NCBI RefSeq assembly: GCF_006483455.1
Contig: NZ_PPPU01000009.1
Location: forward strand, 54,889-118,888
Direction: 5' to 3'
DNA from: Methylomonas koyamae
GTDB taxonomy: Bacteria; Pseudomonadota; Gammaproteobacteria; Methylococcales; Methylomonadaceae
Length of the DNA: 64,000 nt
Of this stretch, positions 26,819 through 34,581 are shown piece by piece (the stretch's first letter is position 1; each line of letters begins with the position of its first letter). Under the pieces are notes generated by a model that had not been told where the DNA came from, did no database searches, and worked only from the letters and a program-made list of their open reading frames with translations. The position numbers and the translations under genes are program-made.

Positions 26819-28642
26819 TCAATTTATTTCCACCAATACCTCGTTGGGGTTAACCGCGTCACCTTTAGCCACATAAATGGCTTTGACGCTGCCGGCAATC
26901 GGCGCGGTGATCTCGGTTTCCATCTTCATGGCTTCGGTGACCAGCAAGGCTTGGCCGGCGTTGACTTTCTGGCCTTCCTTGACCAATACGTCGATGATGT
27001 TGCAAGGCATGCTGGTCACGACATCACCCGGCTCGCTGGGCCGACGCCGCTTGCTGGCGATGGCGCTTTGCACCGCGCCCTGGGCGCCGCCGTCCAGCAC
27101 GATTTCGTCCAGGGTTTCGATGACGATCTCTTCCGGCATGCCGTCCACGGTGAAATAAAAATGCCGCAAGCTCTGGTTTTTCGGGCCGGCGCCGGTGACT
27201 TTGACGTGATATTGCTCGCCGTGCAACGCCACATTAAATTCGGTCGGGGCTTTTTTAACTTCGCCGGGCTTAGCCGCTTCTTCCAGTTCCAGCGGTTCCG
27301 GCACCAGATTGTCGGTGGAACGCAATTCCAGAAACTGTTTGCCGATTTCCGGAAACATCGCGTAACTCAGCACGTCTTCATCGTTCAAAGCCAGATGAGC
27401 AATTTCGTTGCGCAGATGCTCGAATTCCGGTTTCAATAAATCCGCCGGCCGGCATTCGATGATTTCCTCTTTACCAACCGCCTTCGCCAGCAATTGCGGA
27501 TTGACCGGCGCCGGTGCCTTGCCGTAGCCGCCGTGCAGATAACGTTTGACCTCGTTGCTGATGGTCTCGTAGCGCTTGCCGATCAACACGTTCAGCACCG
27601 CCTGGGTGCCGACGATTTGCGAGGTCGGCGTCACCAGCGGCGGATAGCCCAAGTCTTTGCGCACTTCCGGGATTTCTTTATACACCTCGTCGATCCGGTC
27701 CAGTGCGTTGCGTTCTTTCAATTGGTTGGCCAGGTTGGAGATCATGCCGCCCGGGACTTGGAAGATGTGGACGCGGGTGTCGATGCCGGTAAATTCGCTT
27801 TCGAAGCGGCGGTATTTTTTGCGGATTTCGGCGAAATAGTCGTTCACCGCTTGCAGCTTATCCAAATCCAGCCCAGTGTCGTAATCAGTGCCGCGCAGTG
27901 CAGTGACCAACGATTCAGTGGGCGGGTGGCTGGTGCCGCCGGCCCAGGAGGATAAGGCCGTATCGACATGTTCGCAGCCGGCTTCGATGGCCTTGAGCTG
28001 ACACATTTCCGCCAAGCCGGCCGTGGCATGGCAATGCAGGTGCAGCGGCAAATCGACGGCATCTTTCAAGGCTTTGATCAATTCGCCGGCAATATAGGGG
28101 GTCAGTAAACCGGCCATGTCTTTGATGGCAATCGAATCGCAGCCCAAATTGACCAAGCCTTTACCCAGTTTGATAAAGCTGGCGATGTCGTGCACCGGGC
28201 TGGTCGTGTAACAGATGGTGCCTTGGGCGTGCTTGCCGGCGGCTTTGGTGGCTTCGATAGCCGTTTCCAGGTTGCGGATGTCATTCAGCGCGTCGAAGAT
28301 TCGAAACACGTCCATGCCATTGCGGGCGGCAGTCTCGACGAATTTACGCACCACATCGTCGGAATAATGCCGATAGCCCAGCAGGTTTTGGCCGCGCAAC
28401 AGCATTTGCAGGCGGGTATTGGGTAAAGCGGCTTTCAGTTTGCTCAGTCTTTCCCATGGGTCTTCCTTTAAGAAACGCAGACAGGCGTCGAAAGTCGCGC
28501 CCCCCCAGCATTCCAGAGACCAATAGCCGATATCGTCCAGCATGGCGCAGGCCGGTAGCATATCTTCGGTGCGCATCCGCGTGGCGATCAGGGATTGGTG
28601 GGCGTCGCGGAGGATAACGTCGGTTACATAAACTTTGCTCAT
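26819..28642 (-). CDS. pycB: Pyruvate carboxylase subunit B / oxaloacetate decarboxylase alpha-type (carboxyltransferase plus biotin carrier)
   Basis: The 607-residue protein has an HMGL-type carboxyltransferase domain (about 1-270; VILRDAHQSLIATRM, LHCHATAGLAE), a conserved PYC/OADA domain, and a C-terminal biotinyl domain with the lysine in TEAMKMETEI near residue 573. Oxaloacetate decarboxylase alpha has the same layout. The biotin carboxylase gene lies 15 bp upstream and the beta/gamma decarboxylase genes are absent. That favours the two-subunit pyruvate carboxylase, an anaplerotic enzyme that makes oxaloacetate from pyruvate and bicarbonate. Confidence 0.9.
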   Translation of the reverse strand: MSKVYVTDVILRDAHQSLIATRMRTEDMLPACAMLDDIGYWSLECWGGATFDACLRFLKEDPWERLSKLKAALPNTRLQMLLRGQNLLGYRHYSDDVVRKFVETAARNGMDVFRIFDALNDIRNLETAIEATKAAGKHAQGTICYTTSPVHDIASFIKLGKGLVNLGCDSIAIKDMAGLLTPYIAGELIKALKDAVDLPLHLHCHATAGLAEMCQLKAIEAGCEHVDTALSSWAGGTSHPPTESLVTALRGTDYDTGLDLDKLQAVNDYFAEIRKKYRRFESEFTGIDTRVHIFQVPGGMISNLANQLKERNALDRIDEVYKEIPEVRKDLGYPPLVTPTSQIVGTQAVLNVLIGKRYETISNEVKRYLHGGYGKAPAPVNPQLLAKAVGKEEIIECRPADLLKPEFEHLRNEIAHLALNDEDVLSYAMFPEIGKQFLELRSTDNLVPEPLELEEAAKPGEVKKAPTEFNVALHGEQYHVKVTGAGPKNQSLRHFYFTVDGMPEEIVIETLDEIVLDGGAQGAVQSAIASKRRRPSEPGDVVTSMPCNIIDVLVKEGQKVNAGQALLVTEAMKMETEITAPIAGSVKAIYVAKGDAVNPNEVLVEIN

Positions 28643-28657
28643 CTTGGTGTCCTTGGC

Positions 28658-30076
28658 TTACAGGCCGGTATGGGAAGCGACGACGGCCGCCAGCACGCTG
28701 GCCAGAATTTCCGGGCGCGGCTTGTTGGAGTAATTGATCAAATCGGGATTGGCTTCGACGAAGCCGGTGTTGAATCGACCGCGACGAAAATCCGGGTGAC
28801 CGAGAATTTTTAGATAATAGGGAATGGTGGTTTTGATGCCGAACAAGCCCATGTCTTTCAAGGCGCGTTCGCCGCGATTGATCGCATCTTCCCAAGTCAT
28901 CGAGCTGACGATGACCTTGGCCAGCATCGAATCGTAAAACGGCGGCACTTCATAGCCGGTATAGATGGCGGTGTCGGTGCGCACACCGGGACCGCCGGGG
29001 GCATAGTAGCGGGTAATGTGGCCGAAGCTGGGCAGGAAATTGTTTTTGGGGTCTTCGGCGTTGACCCGAAATTGAATGGCATAGCCGCGGCGCACGATTT
29101 CTTCCTGCTTGAAGCGCAGCGGTAACCCGGCAGCAACCCGAATTTGTTCTTCGACGATATCGACGCCGGTGATAGTCTCGGTGATGGTGTGCTCAACTTG
29201 CACCCGGGTGTTCATTTCCATGAAATAGAAGCGACCGTTGGCATCGAGCAGAAACTCCACGGTGCCGGCGTTGGTATAGCCGACTGCTTTGGCAGCCATT
29301 ACCGCCAAGCCGCCCAGGTACTGGCGTTGCGCTTCATCCAATTGTGGCGACGGCGCAATTTCGATCAATTTTTGGTTGCGGCGCTGCACCGAGCAATCAC
29401 GCTCGTAAAGATGGATGGTGTTGCCGAAGTGGTCGGCCAACACTTGCACTTCGATGTGAATCGGGTTGACCACGCACTTTTCCAGAAACACGTCGGCGCT
29501 GCCAAAGGCCTTGGTCGCTTCGGAAATCACCCGCTGGAAGTTTTGGCGGAGTTCGTCGGGATTGTCGCAACGGCGGATGCCGCGGCCGCCGCCGCCCGAG
29601 GTGGCTTTCAGCATGATCGGGTAACCGATCTGTTCGGCGACTTGCAACGCATGATCGACATTGTCCAGATTGCCGTCCGAACCCGGCGTAACCGGCAGGC
29701 CGGCGGCCTTCATTGCCGCCCTAGCCTCAGTCTTGTCGCCCATCCGGTGAATCACGTCGGCCGACGGGCCAATGAACACCAGACCGCGCTCCTGGCAGGC
29801 TTTGGCAAACTGGGCGTTTTCGGACAAAAAGCCGTAACCGGGATGGACTGCGTCACAGCCGGTGCGCAAGGCCAAATCGACCAGACCGTAAATATTCAGG
29901 TAACCGGCCAGCGGGTCGCTACCGATATAGTGCGACTCGTCCGCCTTTTTGACGTGTAGGGCAAACCGGTCTGCCTCGGAGTAAATCGCCGCCGAACGGA
30001 TGCCCATCTCGGCGCAGGCGCGAATAATGCGGACGGCGATCTCGCCGCGATTGGCGATCAGGATTTTGCGTAGCAT
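28658..30076 (-). CDS. pycA: Pyruvate carboxylase subunit A (biotin carboxylase)
   Basis: The 472-residue ATP-grasp enzyme carboxylates biotin with bicarbonate and ATP. Signs are LRKILIANRGEIAVRIIRA, HPGYGFLSENAQFA, the glycine loop KATSGGGGRGIR, ERDCSVQRRNQKLIE and FMEMNTRVQVEHTITE. It is slightly longer than AccC (about 450). The gene order A then B, with a 15-bp gap, is that of two-subunit pyruvate carboxylases; accB is not present here. It is transcribed away from the sigma-54 unit at 30346. Confidence 0.92.
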   Translation of the reverse strand: MLRKILIANRGEIAVRIIRACAEMGIRSAAIYSEADRFALHVKKADESHYIGSDPLAGYLNIYGLVDLALRTGCDAVHPGYGFLSENAQFAKACQERGLVFIGPSADVIHRMGDKTEARAAMKAAGLPVTPGSDGNLDNVDHALQVAEQIGYPIMLKATSGGGGRGIRRCDNPDELRQNFQRVISEATKAFGSADVFLEKCVVNPIHIEVQVLADHFGNTIHLYERDCSVQRRNQKLIEIAPSPQLDEAQRQYLGGLAVMAAKAVGYTNAGTVEFLLDANGRFYFMEMNTRVQVEHTITETITGVDIVEEQIRVAAGLPLRFKQEEIVRRGYAIQFRVNAEDPKNNFLPSFGHITRYYAPGGPGVRTDTAIYTGYEVPPFYDSMLAKVIVSSMTWEDAINRGERALKDMGLFGIKTTIPYYLKILGHPDFRRGRFNTGFVEANPDLINYSNKPRPEILASVLAAVVASHTGL

Positions 30077-30442
30077 GATTTTTCCATTGCGGTTCGGGGA
30101 CGCTTACTACTCTAACAAGTTATCGATATCTTTCAACCTTAAAACCGGTGGGTATCCAACTTGACGGCGCTCCGGCAGACAAGCCGAAAGCTGCCGGAAA
30201 CTGTCGCTCTGTAACGCCTCTGAAACCGGCATCACCGATCAGACAACTTGCTGCGTTAGCCACAATTTGTGGGTTTCCCATGTCGCAATCCGCACACAGC
30301 CTCCGGGTAAGTCCGCACAATCCCTGCTAACCAGCCCTATTGAAATTGGCACATATGATGCTATCCTGATAATGCACAGGAAGCCTGGGCCTAGGCTCAG
30401 GGTTGTCACCTCCAAAGTAATCAATGATTTTCGAGGTTCATT
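30077..30442. other. Divergent intergenic region, pycA and short secreted protein gene
   Basis: This 366-bp gap has an 8-bp inverted repeat, TCCGGCAG (30171-30178) and CTGCCGGA (30191-30198), which may be a leader hairpin of pycA or an operator. The sigma-54 promoter lies at 30346-30363. A GEMM-type cyclic di-GMP riboswitch was looked for and not found. No small gene with a ribosome site was seen. Confidence 0.5.
30346..30363 (+). promoter_or_regulatory. Predicted sigma-54 (RpoN) promoter of the short secreted protein gene
   Basis: TTGGCACATATGATGCTA fits TGGCAC-R-N4-TTGCW with one mismatch (ATGC for TTGC). The GG (30348-30349) and GC (30360-30361) are ten bases apart, as required. Transcription should start near 30373, giving a leader of about 70 bases before the ATG at 30443. 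Confidence 0.75.
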
Positions 30443-30850
30443 ATGGAAAAAAACAAAGCTCTAATTCTGGTTTTACTGTTGTTCTGCCTACCACTCGCGG
30501 CTGCCCTGGTACCAATAACGGCAAGGGCTGTTCCAGACTGGTCACAGGCAGTGTTCCTCAATCCGCCCCAACAATTCGCCACAGCTTTATCTTGGAGCGA
30601 CACCGCACTCAGCTTTGCCGAACAAGCAGAGCGCGACGCTAGCTCAGCAGTCCGCGAAACTGTAACCGATCTGCAACACTGGCTGGATTTCGGCATGCAA
30701 GCCGCATTTTTCGGCTGGCTCGGTACACCCTCGTTGCTTGAAGCGTTACCGCTGCAAAATCTGAAAGCCGCCCTCCCTGGTACGGTTTGGTTTCTGCTCG
30801 GCAGCCTTTTGGCTATTTTAAGCCGTAAAAAACGCAGTATCGTATCCTGA
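30443..30850 (+). CDS. Short secreted protein with sorting-signal-like C-terminus
   Basis: The 135-residue product has a signal peptide (about 1-29, ending TARA). A polar middle is rich in Ala, Gln, Ser and Asp. The C-terminal segment LPGTVWFLLGSLLAILSRKKR contains, in order, Pro, a hydrophobic helix and a basic cluster, the three parts of PEP-CTERM-type exosortase signals, although the exact VPEP/VPLPA motif is absent. GAGG precedes the ATG by six bases. A sigma-54 promoter lies upstream and a strong terminator downstream, so it is one unit. Sigma-54 control of short PEP-CTERM proteins is known in floc-forming bacteria. No exosortase is in this window. Confidence 0.75.
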   Translation: MEKNKALILVLLLFCLPLAAALVPITARAVPDWSQAVFLNPPQQFATALSWSDTALSFAEQAERDASSAVRETVTDLQHWLDFGMQAAFFGWLGTPSLLEALPLQNLKAALPGTVWFLLGSLLAILSRKKRSIVS

Positions 30851-30864
30851 CGCCTGCCGGCTTG

Positions 30865-30905
30865 CGTTACCGGACCGGCGGTGCCGCTCCGGTAACGTCT
30901 GTTTT
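30865..30905 (+). terminator. Rho-independent terminator after the short secreted protein gene
   Basis: CGTTACCGGA (30865-30874) and TCCGGTAACG (30888-30897) form a perfect 10-bp stem, followed by TCTGTTTTG. It lies 15 bases after the TGA. Confidence 0.85.
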
Positions 30906-31088
30906 GATTGCTTCCAAAGCACATCTAACATCACAAGTGCGGCGACCAGCCGCGCGACAACTCCGCTGCTCTGTCATTAGCGGCGGCTTATTTGGCAGCG
31001 GCCGAGATTTGGCTAATAATTGCCACAGGCTATTGCAGCCGGTTGGTACTTTGAACAGCTTGTTAGCCATGAACTTTAGGAATCGCCG

Positions 31089-32183
31089 ATGCCTCACTCC
31101 GTACCCGATACGGCAGACCAATTTCAGTTCCGTACACTTCAGCCGGAAGATATCGGCGCATGTATTCGGATTGCAATAGCTAATTTCGACGAATTCCGCG
31201 ACCATCCGGAATACATACACCTATGGTTCGAGCAACGGATCACGCATAACCCCTGGCAAAACGCACTGCCGGGCCCCGGCGTTGGCGTTTGGCTAGACTC
31301 GCGTCTGGTAGGCTTCAGGGCCATGTTTGCTCAACCTTGGTGGTTGAACGGCCAGTCTAGGATAATCGCCTTCGGCGCAAATACATGCATCGACTCGGAA
31401 TTCAGAGGCCAGGGCCTGGCGACCCGGCTGATTCGATTCAGCTGTGGTTTGTCCGACATCAACGGCAGCGTCACGGCCGGCGTCATCACGCAGAAATCCT
31501 TCGGAGCTTGCGGATTCCTCAAAATCGGCGGCGAATCCAACGATTTTTTTCGGCTAAGGATCGGTTACCGCGGTTCTTGGGAGAAGCGGGTCGGCAACCA
31601 ATTAGGGCAAATTCTGGGCAGCTTTTGCGACCTCAGTTTACGTTGGCGCGACAGAAAATTGTCCCAACCCGACTTCACTATGGCGGAAATCAGCCATTGC
31701 GGCTCCGAATTCGATTCACTGTGGGAGCGCGCCAAAACGGCCTACCCATCGTGCGCGGAGCGCAGCAGCCGCTATTTGAATTGGCGCTTGTTCGAATTCC
31801 CGACCTGCCCGTTGCAAATGCTGGCGTTGCACGACCGCTCGGGGATATTGCGCGCGTACGCCATCTGGCACCGGCAGCACCTTGCCGAGTCGATCGACAT
31901 GGCCGTGCTGCGCGACGTGTTCTACCCGCCGCAGGACGAACCGGCTATACGCGGTTTGCTGCACCACTTATTCGCTTACTGGCGGAAACTCGGTATCAGT
32001 TGGGGCAACCTGGAAGTGGCTTCACCACGATTGACTGCCTTATTCCGGGAACTGGGGTACGAGGCCTTGAGCTCGCACGGCAACCGCTACCAGATCTACA
32101 GCAACCCGGCGCTAGCGGAGAATGTTTTAACCGATTGGTACCGGAGCGGCATCGACGGCGATTATTTCGACCATCCGCTCTGA
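31089..32183 (+). CDS. GNAT-type acetyltransferase-like protein, probable surface-glycan modification
   Basis: The 364-residue product has an N-terminal GNAT domain (about 13-140): FRTLQPEDIGACIRIAI, GVGVWLDSRLVGFRAMFAQ, and the acetyl-CoA loop CIDSEFRGQGLATRLI. The C-terminal half resembles a second, degenerate GNAT fold (LHDRSGILRAYAIWHR). Such two-domain proteins often sit in polysaccharide clusters. The glycosyltransferase gene starts 68 bp downstream. AGGA precedes the ATG. The acceptor is unknown. Confidence 0.7.
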   Translation: MPHSVPDTADQFQFRTLQPEDIGACIRIAIANFDEFRDHPEYIHLWFEQRITHNPWQNALPGPGVGVWLDSRLVGFRAMFAQPWWLNGQSRIIAFGANTCIDSEFRGQGLATRLIRFSCGLSDINGSVTAGVITQKSFGACGFLKIGGESNDFFRLRIGYRGSWEKRVGNQLGQILGSFCDLSLRWRDRKLSQPDFTMAEISHCGSEFDSLWERAKTAYPSCAERSSRYLNWRLFEFPTCPLQMLALHDRSGILRAYAIWHRQHLAESIDMAVLRDVFYPPQDEPAIRGLLHHLFAYWRKLGISWGNLEVASPRLTALFRELGYEALSSHGNRYQIYSNPALAENVLTDWYRSGIDGDYFDHPL

Positions 32184-32251
32184 CAAATAGCCAATATCAG
32201 CCAATGTATATTAAGCTTTTGCAATAACTAGACTTGCTCGCGCCTGTGACC

Positions 32252-33271
32252 ATGCCCAATCAAACCGTAGCTATCATTTCCACCGTACTTAACGAGCGCG
32301 AAAGCATCAGACAGTTGCTGGACGCGTTTTTCCGCCAAACCCGCCAAGCGGACGAAATCGTTATCGTCGATGGCGGTTCCACGGACGGGACACTGGAAGT
32401 GTTGCAGGATTACGCCGCCCAGAACCCCAAATTGAAATTTTTGGTCGAGAACGGCGTGAATATTGCCGCCGGCCGCAACATTGCCATCGCCCACGCGAAC
32501 TCCAGCATCATAGCCGTCACCGACGGCGGCTGCCGCCCGGAAGACAACTGGCTGGCGGAACTGGTCGCCCCCTTGTTGGCTGATCCTAGCTACGGCGCAG
32601 TTACCGGCGTACGCAATGTCGAGCATAAAAACGATTTCGAATTTTTCGCCGGCAAATTGTCAACCTCCGGCAATGCCGCCAACGAAGCCGACCGCGTATT
32701 TCACGGCCGTAATTCGGCATTCCGCAAAAGCGTCTGGCTGGATGTGGGCGGTTATCCGGAATGGCTGTATACCGCCGAAGATACCTTGTTTGCGCAACGG
32801 GCCAAAGCGCTCGGCTGCCGGGTTGCGGTGGCGCCGAACGCAATCGTATCCTGGCGGCCACGGCCGAATCTGAAAAAACTCGCGAAGCAATATTATCTGT
32901 ACGGCAAGGGGACCGGCCGGATTGGTCAAGCCGATTTAAAAGCGGTGCTTTACCATCTGCGAAACCATGCGGTGTGGATGGCATCACTGTTGTTCGGGTT
33001 TTGGCTCAACGGGTTTTGGCTGATTACGTTGACCGTGCTCGGCTTCCTGTACTTCACCTTGGTGAATCCGGTAATCGCCAACCTGACAGCCAACCAAAAT
33101 TTGAGGCCGGGATATTGGCTTTATGTGCCGACGATTATTCTGGTCCGCAGCTTTTACAACAATCTAGGCCAACTCTACGGCTACTGGGAGTGTCGGGAAG
33201 GCAGCCCGTTTCGGGAAAATCTGGCCCGCTACCGGTCCGGCTCCTGGAAATCCCCGGCCATCCGAGCATGA
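32252..33271 (+). CDS. Family 2 glycosyltransferase with C-terminal membrane segments
   Basis: The 339-residue product has a GT-A fold: VAIISTVLNERESI, DEIVIVDGGSTDGT, NIAAGRNIAIAHA and VTDGGCRPEDNWL (nucleotide-sugar and metal site), then GYPEWLYTAEDTLFAQR with the ED catalytic-base motif. Two hydrophobic segments lie near residues 240-285, so it is membrane-bound and probably acts on a lipid-linked glycan. The ATG at 32252 gives the usual N-terminus; a TTG at 32234 is less likely. With the GNAT-like gene it forms a small glycan-modification pair. Confidence 0.88.
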   Translation: MPNQTVAIISTVLNERESIRQLLDAFFRQTRQADEIVIVDGGSTDGTLEVLQDYAAQNPKLKFLVENGVNIAAGRNIAIAHANSSIIAVTDGGCRPEDNWLAELVAPLLADPSYGAVTGVRNVEHKNDFEFFAGKLSTSGNAANEADRVFHGRNSAFRKSVWLDVGGYPEWLYTAEDTLFAQRAKALGCRVAVAPNAIVSWRPRPNLKKLAKQYYLYGKGTGRIGQADLKAVLYHLRNHAVWMASLLFGFWLNGFWLITLTVLGFLYFTLVNPVIANLTANQNLRPGYWLYVPTIILVRSFYNNLGQLYGYWECREGSPFRENLARYRSGSWKSPAIRA

Positions 33272-33287
33272 CAAAGCCGGAGTCCGA

Positions 33288-33890
33288 TCACTTCAACTGA
33301 AACTGCAAGTGCTTCCAGATTTTGTCGGCCAGGATCTGCTGCGCCAGGGCATTGGGGTGGATGCCGTCTTGTTGCATCAACTCCGGCCGCAACACGATGT
33401 CTTCCAGAATAAACGGTACGTAAGATATCTTGAACTCCTGCGCCAGCTCCGGGTAAATATCGTAAAACATCTCCACATAGCGCTTACCGTAGTTGGGTGG
33501 AATTTTCATCGCCAGCAAGGTCACTTTCGCCCCGGCTTGTAACGACCGGCCTATGATCGCGGCCAAATTGGCCTCCATTTCCTCCGGCGACAACCCGCGC
33601 AAACCGTCGTTGGCGCCCAACTCCAAAAACAGAATATCCGGTTTGTGTTTGGCCAAAATCGTCGGTAGCCGGGCCAAACCGCCGGCAGTAGTATCGCCGC
33701 TGATACTTTCGTTATAGACCGTATAGTCGAAACCGCGCGCGGTAATTTTTTTTTGCAACAAAGCCACCCAGCCCTGCTGAACTTCGATACCGTAACCGGC
33801 ACTAATACTGTCTCCAAGCACGACAATCGATTTGGCGGACGCGCAAACAGGCAAAATACTCAATACTAAGGCAAGGACCACGCTATACAT
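33288..33890 (-). CDS. tesA: Periplasmic SGNH esterase / acyl-CoA thioesterase I-like
   Basis: The 200-residue product has a signal peptide (about 1-20, ending CASA). SGNH block I is VVLGDSISAGYG (nucleophile Ser), block III is LELGANDGLRG, and block V is QDGIHPNALAQ with the catalytic Asp and His. This matches E. coli TesA, a periplasmic thioesterase/protease I/lysophospholipase. The start is the ATG at 33890; a GTG three codons upstream is possible. It is divergent from ybbA-ybbP, as in E. coli, and the two ATGs share the palindrome CATG. Confidence 0.93.
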   Translation of the reverse strand: MYSVVLALVLSILPVCASAKSIVVLGDSISAGYGIEVQQGWVALLQKKITARGFDYTVYNESISGDTTAGGLARLPTILAKHKPDILFLELGANDGLRGLSPEEMEANLAAIIGRSLQAGAKVTLLAMKIPPNYGKRYVEMFYDIYPELAQEFKISYVPFILEDIVLRPELMQQDGIHPNALAQQILADKIWKHLQFQLK

Positions 33891-34581
33891 GACAAACACT
33901 CGTTCCGATCACTCCGCTTCCACCATCATCAGCGCCCATAAACTTGGCAAAGCGGTTCCAACATCCGAAGGCACCTTGCATATCTTGGCATCGGTCGATC
34001 TAATCATCAAGCGCGGCGAAACTGTCGCCATCGTCGGCGAGTCCGGTTCAGGCAAATCGACCTTGCTCAGCCTGCTGGCCGGCCTTGACACTCCGAGCAG
34101 CGGCTCGGTCGAAATCGACGGCCGCGACTTGGCCAGTTTGAACGAAGACGGGCGGGCATTGCTGCGCAACGAATTGGTCGGCTTCGTATTCCAGTCGTTT
34201 CAACTACTGCCCGGTTTAACAGCGGTGGAGAACGTGATGCTGCCGCTGGAACTGAGCGGCGCGGCCGACGCCGAGCAATCGGCGCGGGCCCTGTTACAAC
34301 GCGTCGGCCTGGCTCAACGCCTAAAGCACACGCCGCGGCAACTTTCCGGCGGCGAACAACAGCGCGTGGCCCTGGCCCGCGCCTTCGTTACCCGGCCGGC
34401 AATATTGTTCGCCGACGAACCGACCGGCAACCTGGACCGAATTACCGGTGCCAAAATCGTCGAGCTGTTGTTCGAATTGAACCAGGAACAACACACCACA
34501 CTGATTCTGGTGACCCACGACATGTCTTTGGCGGCCCGCTGCCAACGCACCATCCATCTGGAAGCCGGGAGCATCGTATGA
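33889..34581 (+). CDS. ybbA: ABC transporter ATPase YbbA
   Basis: The 230-residue ATPase is of the LolD/MacB class. Walker A is GESGSGKST, the signature is LSGGEQQRVALARA, Walker B is ILFADEPTGNLD, and the switch His is in VTHDMSLAAR. The start at 33889 overlaps the tesA start on the other strand; a longer reading from 33832 would lie inside tesA. It pairs with the FtsX-type permease YbbP, whose ATG overlaps its TGA. Substrate is unsettled. Confidence 0.92.
   Translation: MTNTRSDHSASTIISAHKLGKAVPTSEGTLHILASVDLIIKRGETVAIVGESGSGKSTLLSLLAGLDTPSSGSVEIDGRDLASLNEDGRALLRNELVGFVFQSFQLLPGLTAVENVMLPLELSGAADAEQSARALLQRVGLAQRLKHTPRQLSGGEQQRVALARAFVTRPAILFADEPTGNLDRITGAKIVELLFELNQEQHTTLILVTHDMSLAARCQRTIHLEAGSIV

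Noticed and set aside
30119..30330. Possible riboswitch (GEMM-type) in the long leader region
   Set aside because: The conserved GEMM core was not found; only one 8-bp stem is clear.
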